Source of the DNA: an uncultured Poribacteria bacterium
GTDB lineage: Bacteria; Poribacteria; WGA-4E; WGA-3G
Length of the DNA stretch: 64,000 bases
Assembly: GCA_958295855.1 (NCBI GenBank)
Contig: OY282383.1
Coordinates: 688,481-752,480 of the forward strand
Direction of reading: 5' to 3'
Part shown: positions 16,678 through 25,726 of the stretch, one piece after another
Position numbering within the stretch: position 1 is the first letter of the stretch
Layout of the letters: each line of letters opens with the position of its first letter
Translations under genes and position numbers: made by a program
Notes under the pieces: generated by a model
Database searches by the model: none
Told to the model about the DNA's origin: nothing
What the model saw: the letters and a program-made list of their open reading frames with translations, nothing else

Positions 16678-16823
16678 AGACTTCCTTCCCTTTTTCGTCA
16701 ATTCAGTTTCTGCTCCGATTTTTCCGTTGTCAAAATCGGGTTTCGTAATGAGTTGTAGCGTGGTTGGTGCCAATTAAGGTTTTATCAAAAACCTCCGACG
16801 AGATCTATAGGGTATTGTCAGAC
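16678..16823. repeat. Repeat block between pyrC and carA
   Basis: TTTCGTCAATTCAGTTTCTG, CTCCGATTTTTCCG, TTGTCAAAATCGGGTTTCG and CTCCGACGAG occur in the same order here as in pieces of 1606-1835, 15342-15440 and (reverse) 260-300. This is a recurring module of the composite repeat. No gene. Confidence 0.7.
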
Positions 16824-18221
16824 TTATCGTGCAATCTGATTTCTCCGCAAGGCATGCCGAAAACTTCCTTCCCGGAGTGTGGTTACGGGCCATCCTTTAA
16901 GTTCCCAATCTGCGAAGGGCGTATTTCGGCTTTTTGAACAGGATTTTGTCACGTCCACTCTCGCAATTTTTTCTGCATCGATCAGCGTCACATCTGCCAC
17001 TGCGCCGACAGAGAGCGTGCCTCGCTCTATGCCAACTATATCGGCAGGGATGCACGTCAACTTTGCAATTGCCTCGGTTAATGTAAGATGCCCGGCTGAG
17101 ACGAGATGTGTCAATACAAGCGGGACACAAGTTTCCAACCCTATGATTCCGTTAGGTGCATCTTTCATGCTGCTTGCCTTTTCAGTGGGTGTGTGCGGTG
17201 CGTGGTCTGTGGCGATTGCATCGATGGTTCCGTCGCGTAACCCTTCCAGTATTGCGTCAATGTCCGTCTGTGTGCGCAGGGGTGGGTGCATTTTGGCATG
17301 GGTTCCCTGCTTTTCGACTTCTACATCGGTGAGGATGCAGTGGTGTGGGCAGGCTTCCGCTGTGACGTGAACGCCTCGGCGTTTTCCCCACCGCACCAAT
17401 TCGACAGCACCTGCGGTACTGACGTGCAGGATATGCACATGGCCGCCTGTCATCTCAGCCAACATAATGTCACGTGCTACAATAATGTCCTCTGCGGCGT
17501 TTGGGCTGCCCGTTAGCTTCAACTTTCGCGAAGTTTCTCCGAGATTCATCACGGCACCTGCATTCAGATTGTGTTCTTCACAGTGAACCATGACAGGAAA
17601 ACTGAGTGCCGCGCTCAACGCGAGTGCCTCGCGCATCAGGGAGGCGTTCATGACGGTGACACCATCATCGCTAAAGCCGACTGCGCCTACAGAAAGCATG
17701 CCTCGAATATCCGTTAGCTTTTCACCTGCAAGGTTTTTGGTGATACTGCCCACAGGGAAGACATTCGCGGATGACGTTTTTCGCGCGATATCGTAAATAG
17801 ACTCAATCCTTTCGGGGGCATCCGTCACCGGTAAAGTATTTGCCATACAGACAACGGATGTGAATCCGCCTTGCGCTGCGGCACCCGTGCCGGTGGCAAT
17901 CGTCTCTTTATGTTCAAATCCAGGTTCCCGCAGGTGGACGTGCATATCGATAAGGCCCGGGACAACAATCAAACCGGTTGCATCCATCACATCTGTGGTG
18001 TGGTATTTGCCCCGCTTTGAGGGGTGTTTACCTTTATGGCTTTGTTGAGGGTATAGTCCCCGCTTTGCGGGGCAAATCCCCACCGCCGATTTCCTATTTT
18101 TCTGGCACACTGTGCCGCCGACCTGGGCGATTTTGCCATCAGCGATAAGAATGTCACCTACTTCATCAACATTATTCGCCGGATCGATGATATGTCCATT
18201 GCGGATAAGAGTGTTGTTCAT
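16824..18221 (-). CDS. pyrC: Dihydroorotase with in-frame repeat insertion
   Basis: 465 residues, about 35 longer than usual. It closes carbamoyl aspartate to dihydroorotate. The zinc-binding HxH is H94/H96 in IDMHVHLREPG, and ATDHAPHT carries the catalytic Asp region; CMANTLPVTDAP and HILHVSTAGAVELV are typical of the type I enzyme. Residues about 40-77 (KNRKSAVGICPAKRG through GKYHTTD) have no counterpart in dihydroorotases and are encoded by two R2 hairpins (17995-18104). They separate the first beta-strand segment from DATGLIVVPGLID without breaking the frame. Activity probably survives, since the insertion replaces a surface turn. The start has CCGCAAGGAAAGG upstream. Confidence 0.94.
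   Translation of the reverse strand: MNNTLIRNGHIIDPANNVDEVGDILIADGKIAQVGGTVCQKNRKSAVGICPAKRGLYPQQSHKGKHPSKRGKYHTTDVMDATGLIVVPGLIDMHVHLREPGFEHKETIATGTGAAAQGGFTSVVCMANTLPVTDAPERIESIYDIARKTSSANVFPVGSITKNLAGEKLTDIRGMLSVGAVGFSDDGVTVMNASLMREALALSAALSFPVMVHCEEHNLNAGAVMNLGETSRKLKLTGSPNAAEDIIVARDIMLAEMTGGHVHILHVSTAGAVELVRWGKRRGVHVTAEACPHHCILTDVEVEKQGTHAKMHPPLRTQTDIDAILEGLRDGTIDAIATDHAPHTPTEKASSMKDAPNGIIGLETCVPLVLTHLVSAGHLTLTEAIAKLTCIPADIVGIERGTLSVGAVADVTLIDAEKIARVDVTKSCSKSRNTPFADWELKGWPVTTLREGSFRHALRRNQIAR
17995..18104. repeat. Dispersed R2 repeats inserted in frame in pyrC
   Basis: Two hairpins, CCCCGCTTTGAGGGG (18010-18024) and CCCCGCTTTGCGGGG (18058-18072), with flanking GTGGTATTTG and GGCAAATCCCC, match the intergenic family. 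The insert is free of stops in the pyrC frame and adds about 36 codons. Confidence 0.8.
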
Positions 18222-18325
18222 CTCAAATGGACACCTTTCCTTGCGGAGAAGTTAGGAAATAAATTAGGTCTAACAAGACACGGGCTGTTTTATTCGCCCT
18301 TGGCTCGTCAGAGGTTTGTGCCGCT

Positions 18326-18940
<615 letters not shown>

Positions 18941-18950
18941 TTAGGTGCAA

Positions 18951-18989
18951 TGAATTCCTATAGCAAGTTTTTGGCTTGCAAGCTTCGCC
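18951..18989. repeat. Solitary copy of the 38-bp repeat (R3)
   Basis: TTCCTATAGCAAGTTTTTGG followed by CTTGCAAGCTTCGCC matches the unit of the tandem array at 40928-41230. Other solitary copies: 27618-27657, 44750-44776 (degenerate), 49650-49690 (reverse) and 39718-39778 (reverse, coding). Confidence 0.8.
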
Positions 18990-19023
18990 AAAAAAAACCT
19001 CTCTCATGTGATGATGAGAAAGG
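18990..19023 (-). terminator. Leader terminator / attenuator of the pyr operon
   Basis: On the minus strand CCTTTCTCAT and ATGAGAGAGG pair over 10 bp (one T-G) around a CATCAC loop, followed by eight T. The upstream gene is divergent, so nothing needs terminating there except the pyr leader. The 3' arm and T-run contain GAGAGGTT, matching the GNGAGGYU part of the PyrR-binding consensus. Control by UMP and PyrR is inferred. Confidence 0.6.
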
Positions 19024-19365
19024 CACAATTCGATAGTCTTCTCTCTTCCGAAATAATCTGTTTAAAAGCCGGGTGGTATTTGCCCCTGCTTTGCAGGGGT
19101 GATATGCTTACTGGCTTCAGGGATTTCCCTATGGGCCCTGGAGCGAGAATCTCCTGGTTTCCGTGCGGGTAGGTAATTTTTTCTTTTTGTAGACGTGCTT
19201 TGCAAGCGCGCGCTTTCCGTGGAGAATGGTTCACCACTATTGAAAATAGTGGCAAACCTCGGCAGGGAACTCTGGCCCCCAAAGTGTAACTTGACATCCT
19301 TTTTCCACCTCTCTGGATGGGATTAAAAAGGGTTTTCGAGACAAAAGCCTCCCCTTGTTTCTTAT

Positions 19366-19394
19366 ATAATACCATATTTATGCATCAATTGCAA
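19366..19394 (-). promoter_or_regulatory. Candidate promoter of the pyr operon
   Basis: Minus strand TTGCAA (19389-19394), 17 bases, TATTAT (19366-19371). Predicted start near 19359 gives a leader of about 480 bases before pyrR that includes the hairpin at 18990-19023. Confidence 0.5.
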
Positions 19395-19419
19395 ACTTTT
19401 TTCAACTGAGAACAGTTTG

Positions 19420-19448
19420 TTGACTTTTTTTGTCAGATGTGTTAGCAT
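19420..19448 (+). promoter_or_regulatory. Candidate promoter of the LamG-protein operon
   Basis: TTGACT (19420-19425), 17 bases, TAGCAT (19443-19448), about 50 bases before the ATG at 19504. Confidence 0.5.
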
Positions 19449-19503
19449 GTAACCATTGATTGCAGCATGACTATGAACCACCACTCCTAAGGAGAAACCC
19501 GAA

Positions 19504-20358
19504 ATGAGAACCTTTATTTCAATCTGCCTGACGCTATTTTGCCTATCAATTGTGGGAGGGATTTCCACCCCCGATACAATTGTCTATGCCAATGTCGTCC
19601 CCGACCCAGTGCTTTATCTCGATGCCTCTGACAATCCTGGCCACCCAGATGCTTGGACAAACCTTGGTACCGAGGGCGGTGAATTACCCTCCGCAGATGA
19701 AGCACCTAAGCTCGAAGAAGGGACAATAGACATCCCGGCACTTGGTATTAACCAACCGAACGCGAAATATTACACAACCCAGGAATCCCTTCAAACCTTT
19801 GGCGGGCCGCCCGCCAAGAATCCGCCCCTGTTTTTCGAGGACTGGACATTGGAGTTCCTTTGTAAACGCAACGGTGATTTTTTCGTTGAGGAACATCACT
19901 TCGCCGGTTTCCAGAACAGCCCAAGGGAAGGCCAGCAGGGGATTCGGCTTTGGATAGTGGATGGCCAGAAGTTAGACATGTCTATCCATGCCAAGGGCGG
20001 TAAGCAGACCGTTCAACCGCTTAACCTCACCCTTGATGAAGGTGTGTGGACCTGGATAACAGTTGTCGGCACAAGCGGCGAGTCAATTGTAGCTTATCAA
20101 GATGGTAAAGAGGTCAGCGAGCAACCCGGTTTTGATTTCGACAAGGGGTTACCCATCGACGACATCTCAATTGGTGCAAATTCTTACGATGAACGACGCC
20201 GGACTTTCAACGGTTCGTTTGCCATCGTCCGGGCTTATGACAAAGCACTCACCGAAGCTGAGATTAACCAAAACATCTCTGGCACATTTGCCGTTGATGC
20301 GGCAGACAAACTCTCAACCACTTGGGCAAAGGTAAAGGGCGGATATAACTTACGATGA
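19504..20358 (+). CDS. Secreted LamG/concanavalin-like domain protein
   Basis: 284 residues with an N-terminal signal peptide (MRTFISICLTLFCLSIVGG). The rest resembles the LamG/concanavalin A-like lectin fold: DPVLYLDASDNPG at the start, WTLEFLCKRNGDF, WTWITVVGTSGESIVAYQDG and FNGSFAIVRAYDKALTEAEI, the last being the usual end of LamG_3-type domains. Such domains bind sugars or proteins outside the cell; the ligand is unknown. TAAGGAGAAA precedes the ATG. The stop overlaps the next ATG (ATGA), so the two are translationally coupled. Confidence 0.8.
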   Translation: MRTFISICLTLFCLSIVGGISTPDTIVYANVVPDPVLYLDASDNPGHPDAWTNLGTEGGELPSADEAPKLEEGTIDIPALGINQPNAKYYTTQESLQTFGGPPAKNPPLFFEDWTLEFLCKRNGDFFVEEHHFAGFQNSPREGQQGIRLWIVDGQKLDMSIHAKGGKQTVQPLNLTLDEGVWTWITVVGTSGESIVAYQDGKEVSEQPGFDFDKGLPIDDISIGANSYDERRRTFNGSFAIVRAYDKALTEAEINQNISGTFAVDAADKLSTTWAKVKGGYNLR

Positions 20359-21176
20359 GTAAAAAGCAGATGCGCTTGGTAGGGATGCTCGGCATCGTAG
20401 TGCTGTGTGCGGGCATCTTTTACTGGCACAACCGCCGCCAAGCTACCTATGCAGAAACGCGAGCATTGCTTGCGCCATTCTATGCGTATTCAGGAAAACT
20501 CACACCAGAGGAGCAAAAACGCTTTTCTGAACTTACCCATTCGTGTCCTGTCGATAAAAAATACGCGATGCCCAAGCGCGAGAGGCTCCAATGGGAAGCG
20601 CATATAATGGCGTTATACCGTAACAATCCTGAACTGATGTTCATGCCGCCTTTCTCCGCCGACACTGATGTCGAGCCATACCTACGGCACTTCAGCATCC
20701 TTGCCTTAATTGCTAGGACGCAGTTGGCAGATTTGCCTGCGGGTAGCCGCTCAAAAATGATACGGCACCTTGAAACGCTGGATGAACGGCTGACTAAAAA
20801 CAGTGTTGAGATACATATTGAAAAAGTCAAGAACTTCACCCCCGGCCCGACGCAACGGCTCCCAATGCCGGCCTTCGGAATCGTGTCTGCTTCGCTAAGC
20901 GGGAACGATAGAGCTGTCTTAAAAGAGAACGGCTCTGTGGAATGGCCAGAGGGGGCTAGACGGGGCGTTATTCATCTCACCGATGCATACAAAAACGAAC
21001 ATGTGGTTGACCTGGATGCGCCGCCAGAGGCAGGTACAACAGAGGATACAACTGAATTGTATGCGGAGATCGATCGGCTTTTTGAACAGCTGACCGGTAT
21101 GGAACTCCAAAGGCTCTCAGCACTCGGCAAGGCAGAACGCTCAGCAGAAATCGAAAAGTTGTTCTCGCTAGAGTAG
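20355..21176 (+). CDS. Membrane-anchored protein of unknown function
   Basis: 273 residues. One N-terminal transmembrane segment (about residues 7-25, LVGMLGIVVLCAGIFYW) is followed by a soluble, mostly helical region rich in charged residues with no motif I recognise. The ATG overlaps the upstream stop in ATGA, pointing to a coupled operon with the LamG protein. It could be an accessory or anchor of that protein; this is inference from arrangement only. Confidence 0.65.
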   Translation: MSKKQMRLVGMLGIVVLCAGIFYWHNRRQATYAETRALLAPFYAYSGKLTPEEQKRFSELTHSCPVDKKYAMPKRERLQWEAHIMALYRNNPELMFMPPFSADTDVEPYLRHFSILALIARTQLADLPAGSRSKMIRHLETLDERLTKNSVEIHIEKVKNFTPGPTQRLPMPAFGIVSASLSGNDRAVLKENGSVEWPEGARRGVIHLTDAYKNEHVVDLDAPPEAGTTEDTTELYAEIDRLFEQLTGMELQRLSALGKAERSAEIEKLFSLE

Positions 21177-21201
21177 ATCTGTAGGAGACTTCCTTATTTG
21201 C

Positions 21202-21275
21202 GGGAGGGGTTGTAACCCCGACGTTTGAAAATACCTCAATTGTAGGGCGGGTCCGCGGGCCCGCCTATTTTTGGC
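21202..21275 (+). terminator. Two hairpins after the LamG operon, the second terminator-like
   Basis: GGGAGGGGTTGTAACCCCGA (21203-21222) belongs to a dispersed hairpin family also at 21829-21851 (coding). GGCGGGTCCGCGGGCCCGCC (21246-21265) is followed by TATTTTT and could terminate the plus-strand operon. Confidence 0.45.
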
Positions 21276-21337
21276 GCTATAAGGGCAATGTCTCACGCCG
21301 CTTATCCTAAAAGCGGATTTGCAAAGTTAAATTACCC

Positions 21338-22465
21338 TCATTTAAAAACGACAATCAGTTTTCGTATGCCCACACGCTGCGAACCTGTCCTTGCACGAAT
21401 CACAAGGAGATAGCGGCCGTTTCGGACAAGGGTGCCATTATCTGTCAAGCCGTCCCACTGCGCAGCGTTAGCACCTGTGTCGCGCGGCGCGTCCGCAAGC
21501 AGCTGCCGAACCCGTTTGCCTCGAAAATCGAAGATGTCCATCGTTACAAAAGCTTGCGTTGCATCTGGTGCGTTGAGCAGATACTGTATTGTGAGTCGAT
21601 GCGTATCTGGTGCAAAAAACACGCGTGGCGAAAGCGTGACGTTCTGAATCTGTAGCCGCTCTGTGCGTTTGAAAGCGGCCCCGGGTACCATCAAGGTATA
21701 AGTGCCGAAATGGTTAATAGCCGTCGTCACACCGCCTTGCACCGTGTTCACTCTACCTTGCAACGGCACCCACTTTCTCCCAAACGGCTCCCAAAAATAG
21801 AGTTGTAGTTGTGCGTCTGGCATGCTGTGGGAGGGGTTTCTAACCCCGATGCCTTCAAGGAGAAATGTAAGCCGCGCCGGGCGTTTCAAGACAAGCTGCG
21901 CTGGTGAGATCTGAATGACGCGAACAACCCGTTGTGTCGCTGGCGGTAACCCCGGTGATGCCACAATTTCTATCCCAATTTTCCGTTCAATGGCGAGTGC
22001 GCCTGGGGGCAGTTCTATTGCCACACCTGCCGGGCTTTGGAGCTTTCCGCCACGGCTATTAATAGTTTCCGTCGCGGGGACGACGCTTAACTTTACCCGT
22101 TGTTCTACGTCGGCCACACGGCAAATAAGACTGCCCTCACCCACAAAAACGGCTGTTAACATCACCCGCTCGCCGGTTTCCGTAATTCTCCCTAAATTTC
22201 CTGCGAGAAACCACTGCCCCGGCAGTACTTTACCTGCAACTCCGAGTTGAACCGCCTGAAGTCGGTATCGTTTCCCAGAAACCAGCCTATAGGGCGGAGT
22301 CATTTTTGTACCCGCATCAAACACCTGGAGCTCAAAGGTATCGGCGGAAAGCACCAGACCCTGGGAGGGGTTTGCTATGGTATCCACCCCGCTTTGCGGG
22401 GTAAAATACCACCCGAATGCGATGAGTGTGAAGTATATCGTTATTCGGTGGAAAAGTGTTCGCAT
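21338..22465 (-). CDS. Secreted ZU5-like and FlgD-Ig-like domain protein
   Basis: 375 residues from the ATG at 22465; an upstream in-frame ATG at 22483 is possible. A hydrophobic N-terminus is followed by a beta-rich region, a ZU5-like segment (RGGKLQSPAGVAIELPPGAL near 150) and a C-terminal FlgD-type Ig domain (FDFRGKRVRQLL, WDGLTDNGTLVRNGRYLL) typical of exported proteins. Two stretches coincide with dispersed repeats in frame: WYFTPQSGVDT (R2, 22387-22401) just after the signal peptide and GVRNPSHSM (21829-21851). Function unknown; cell-surface location inferred. Confidence 0.7.
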   Translation of the reverse strand: MRTLFHRITIYFTLIAFGWYFTPQSGVDTIANPSQGLVLSADTFELQVFDAGTKMTPPYRLVSGKRYRLQAVQLGVAGKVLPGQWFLAGNLGRITETGERVMLTAVFVGEGSLICRVADVEQRVKLSVVPATETINSRGGKLQSPAGVAIELPPGALAIERKIGIEIVASPGLPPATQRVVRVIQISPAQLVLKRPARLTFLLEGIGVRNPSHSMPDAQLQLYFWEPFGRKWVPLQGRVNTVQGGVTTAINHFGTYTLMVPGAAFKRTERLQIQNVTLSPRVFFAPDTHRLTIQYLLNAPDATQAFVTMDIFDFRGKRVRQLLADAPRDTGANAAQWDGLTDNGTLVRNGRYLLVIRARTGSQRVGIRKLIVVFK

Positions 22466-22490
22466 GTTTCCATCGTAGCACACTTATGAT

Positions 22491-22519
22491 TTGCATTGCA
22501 AGCTGTCTTGTGCTAAACT
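22491..22519 (+). promoter_or_regulatory. Candidate promoter of glgB with very short leader
   Basis: TTGCAT (22491-22496), 17 bases, TAAACT (22514-22519). The expected start, about 22526, is two bases before the ATG at 22528, which has no Shine-Dalgarno. Suggests a near-leaderless message, like the Rpn gene at 5219. Confidence 0.45.
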
Positions 22520-22527
22520 GATACATT

Positions 22528-24612
22528 ATGGGAAAGCATCTTTTAACAGGAAGCAGGACTGATGGCACTGCCCTCATCAAATTGGATAGCTTGCTAAAAC
22601 CTTATGCAGCGCAGCTGCGCGAGCGGTTTGCACACTATCAGCGCCTCAAAGCAGAGATTGAAAAGACCGGGGGCGTATTGGGCGAGATGAGTCAAGGCCA
22701 CCGATATTTCGGTTTCAACCGCGGGAAAAACGCCGGGGAAACCGGTGTCTGGTACCGCGAATGGGCACCGGGAGCACACTCCCTCGCCCTGATCGGCGAT
22801 TTTAACGATTGGGCGCGCGATGCAAACCCCATGTCTGTTGATGAATGGGGGGTGTGGCACCTATTTCTGCCAGACAACACCTATGGTGATAGACTAACAC
22901 ACGGGAGCCGCGTGAAGGTGCATGTGGTGTCAGAAATTGGTGGCCTGGACAGGATTCCTGCTTATGTTCAGCGGGTGGTACAGGAAGGCGACACTGTTTT
23001 TACCGGGCAGTATTGGAATCCGCCGATGCCATACCAGTGGAAATATGAGGCTCCAATACAGGGAAGGCACGGCACGGGAACCTCGCCCTACGGGGAGGGC
23101 CCCGGTTTGCGGATTTATGAGGCACACGTCGGCATGGCACAGGAGGCTGAAAGAATCGGCACCTTCACAGAATTTACGCAAAATGTGTTGCCCCGAATTG
23201 CCAACCTGGGATATAACGCTGTGCAACTGATGGCAGTGATGGAGCATCCCTACTACGCCAGTTTCGGGTATCACGTGAGCAACTTCTTCGCTGTCTCAAG
23301 CCGTTTCGGGACACCAGAGGAACTAAAGAAGCTCATTGATACCGCGCACGGTATGGGATTGCGGGTCATCTTGGATCTGATTCATAGCCATGCTGTCAAA
23401 AACCTTAATGAAGGGTTGAACCGTTTCGATGGCACAGAACATCACTATTTCCACACGGGACCAAGGGGGGAACACATTGCATGGGATTCGCGCTGTTTCG
23501 ACTACAGCAGATACGAGGTGCAACGGTTTCTGCTGAGCAATATCCGCTACTGGCTGGAAACCTATCGGTTTGATGGATTCAGATTTGATGGTGTGACGAG
23601 CATGCTCTACGGCGACCATGGACTCGGGCGGCAGTTTACAGGCTACGCAGATTACTTCAATGATCAGGTTGACCTGGATGCCACCGCCTATCTGATGTTG
23701 GCAAACGAGCTAGTTCACGCTGTGAAACCAGCGGCAATTTCGATTGCTGAGGATGTGAGTGGGATGCCCGGCCTCGCACGCCCTACTGAAGAGGGTGGAC
23801 TCGGCTTCGATTATCGCTTGGCAATGGGCATTCCCGATTATTGGATTCAACTATTGCAGGAAAAACCTGATGAAGCCTGGCATCTCGGTGATATTTACGG
23901 CATGCTGCTCAACCGCCGCGCAGGAGAAAAACACATCGCTTACGTGGAAAGCCACGACCAGGGGATTGTTGGGGATAAGACGCTTGCTATGCAGCTTATG
24001 GACCAGGAACTTTACACCAACATGAGTGTTTTCACCTCAAGCCCTCTCATCGCGCGGGGTATTGCGTTGCACAAACTGATCCGCCTGCTCACGTTTGGCT
24101 TAGGGGGTGAGGGGTATCTCAGCTTTATGGGAAATGAATTTGGGCATCCTGAGTGGATAGACTTTCCGCGAAAGGGAAACAATTACACCTATTGCTATGC
24201 GCGCAGGCAGTGGCACCTCGTGGAGGATGATACCCTCCGGTACAAGCATCTGAACGCCTTTGATGGCGCAATGCAACAACTGGATGCCCAGTATCATCTG
24301 CTAACAGATGCAAACATTCAACTGTTATTCATTCACGAGGATGCTAAACAGCTTGTCTATCAGCGCGGGCGGCTCATCTTTGTTTTCAACTTTCATCCGA
24401 CAGCATCCTACGCCGATTGGCACATCCCTGTCCCTGAGAAGGCAGACTACCGGCTCATTCTCAATACTGATGATACCGTTTATGGCGGTTACGGTGTCGT
24501 AGAGGGTGTCCATTATCCGTGGCAAGATGTCGCCATGAACGGGTATAAACAATCGATTCAGCTCTATGTCCCTGCTCGAAGTGCGCAGGTGTTAGCCTCT
24601 GCTCAGGATTGA
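22528..24612 (+). CDS. glgB: 1,4-alpha-glucan branching enzyme, GH13 (GH13_8-like)
   Basis: 694 residues. An N-terminal CBM48-like region (YREWAPGAHSLALIGDFNDW) leads into the GH13 barrel with all signature segments: DLIHSHAVKN, GFRFDGVTSM (nucleophile Asp), SIAEDVSG (acid Glu) and YVESHDQGIVGDK. The layout and length resemble the eukaryote-like GH13_8 branching enzymes more than the shorter-loop bacterial GH13_9 type. It introduces alpha-1,6 branches in glycogen. Related genes follow at 25727 (minus), 31879 and 35214. The ATG lacks a Shine-Dalgarno. Confidence 0.9.
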   Translation: MGKHLLTGSRTDGTALIKLDSLLKPYAAQLRERFAHYQRLKAEIEKTGGVLGEMSQGHRYFGFNRGKNAGETGVWYREWAPGAHSLALIGDFNDWARDANPMSVDEWGVWHLFLPDNTYGDRLTHGSRVKVHVVSEIGGLDRIPAYVQRVVQEGDTVFTGQYWNPPMPYQWKYEAPIQGRHGTGTSPYGEGPGLRIYEAHVGMAQEAERIGTFTEFTQNVLPRIANLGYNAVQLMAVMEHPYYASFGYHVSNFFAVSSRFGTPEELKKLIDTAHGMGLRVILDLIHSHAVKNLNEGLNRFDGTEHHYFHTGPRGEHIAWDSRCFDYSRYEVQRFLLSNIRYWLETYRFDGFRFDGVTSMLYGDHGLGRQFTGYADYFNDQVDLDATAYLMLANELVHAVKPAAISIAEDVSGMPGLARPTEEGGLGFDYRLAMGIPDYWIQLLQEKPDEAWHLGDIYGMLLNRRAGEKHIAYVESHDQGIVGDKTLAMQLMDQELYTNMSVFTSSPLIARGIALHKLIRLLTFGLGGEGYLSFMGNEFGHPEWIDFPRKGNNYTYCYARRQWHLVEDDTLRYKHLNAFDGAMQQLDAQYHLLTDANIQLLFIHEDAKQLVYQRGRLIFVFNFHPTASYADWHIPVPEKADYRLILNTDDTVYGGYGVVEGVHYPWQDVAMNGYKQSIQLYVPARSAQVLASAQD

Positions 24613-24802
24613 CAATGCCCCCGTAGGCGCGCTTTGATGAAGATTAAGAATTTAATTCGGTGTAGGAGCGATCTCCGAATCGCGACCCGTCAGAAACCTC
24701 CGACGAGAGCTACAGTGCATCGTCACACCTGCCAAGCATTCTCAATTCTCCGCAAGGAATAACGAAAAACCTCATGTCAGCGCGCCGTTTTAGAGGTTGT
24801 TA

Positions 24803-25648
24803 TCACGTAGTGTTATTGTCTAACGAATACGCGCGGTTTCCACCGGGACCGCCGCCGATTGCCCATGTGCCTCGGAACAACGATTGTCGCCTCGGTGGCA
24901 TCGTTTCAATGATTTCATGGCTTAGGTTGAGCCGATGCCACTGCGCCCAAATCGAGTTATAGCAGTTGAACACCGCACACCGTGGATTCGATTGATTTTT
25001 CCAGTCGTTTGCGGCATGGGCGAGACTTTCAGTAAAGATGACGACGGAGCCGGGCGGGCAGCTATAGTCGTCCATCACCTCGCGCGTGTTCGCCTCCCAA
25101 GGCGATTCGCTGATATTCGGACGATACGGATCGGGCCCGCCGTAGTTGAAATGCGCCTTGTGTGATCCGCTGAGAAACGAGGTGCCGCCTTGTCCCGCCT
25201 TTACCTCCTCAAGCTCCCACACAACGCGAGTCAACCCGGCGAAGATTTTTCCACCCGCAACCTGATACCGCATCGCGTTGGCCTGCTGCGGTGGGCGCAC
25301 CACATGCGGTAGCCCGTTATCGCCGCGTTCAGACTTGCTCCATCCCGGCTGTCTGACGGTAGTGAAGGAGCCTTCACACCGGAAACCGTAGCAGTCATCC
25401 AGCACAAAAGGAGCTTCAGACAGAATCTCGCTCAGGATTCCCACGATTGCCGGATGATCCAGCAGGCTTTGGAGGGCACCCTGATAACTCTGTCTGGCAC
25501 CCGCATAGACTTCCGCTTTCATTTCTTCGATCTCCGGCTCTGACAGCACGGATGGCAAAAGAATCCAGCCGCGGAGGTCAAAGAAAAACTTTTGTTCCGG
25601 TGTCATCTGCACCGGAGCATCAATTGGGGTTTGCTTTGCTATTGACAT
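24803..25648 (-). CDS. PhyH-family Fe(II)/2-oxoglutarate dioxygenase-like protein
   Basis: 281 residues. FFDLRGWILLPSVLSEPEIEEM is the typical PhyH opening. The core has EVKAGQGGTSFLSGSHKAHF, and a later His (SLAHAANDWKN) and Arg (NPRCAVFNCY) fit the distal His and 2-oxoglutarate-binding Arg. The proximal HxD is not obvious, so the metal site may be altered. Substrate unknown. A strong Shine-Dalgarno (AGGAGG, 25653-25658) precedes the ATG and directly touches an R1 repeat. It stands between two glycogen genes without evident link to them. Confidence 0.78.
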   Translation of the reverse strand: MSIAKQTPIDAPVQMTPEQKFFFDLRGWILLPSVLSEPEIEEMKAEVYAGARQSYQGALQSLLDHPAIVGILSEILSEAPFVLDDCYGFRCEGSFTTVRQPGWSKSERGDNGLPHVVRPPQQANAMRYQVAGGKIFAGLTRVVWELEEVKAGQGGTSFLSGSHKAHFNYGGPDPYRPNISESPWEANTREVMDDYSCPPGSVVIFTESLAHAANDWKNQSNPRCAVFNCYNSIWAQWHRLNLSHEIIETMPPRRQSLFRGTWAIGGGPGGNRAYSLDNNTT

Positions 25649-25726
25649 TTTTCCTCCTGTAGGAGCGATCTCAGAATCGCGAAGTAGTCTGCACGCGCTC
25701 CGCGTGCAGACTACTGTGTGCCTACT

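Larger units (their letters stand above)
19024..19503. other. Divergent intergenic region between pyrR and a LamG gene
   Basis: Holds an R2 hairpin at 19083-19099, the minus-strand pyr promoter, the plus-strand promoter below, and AAGGAGAAA as the Shine-Dalgarno at its right end. No coding sequence is supported. Confidence 0.6.
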
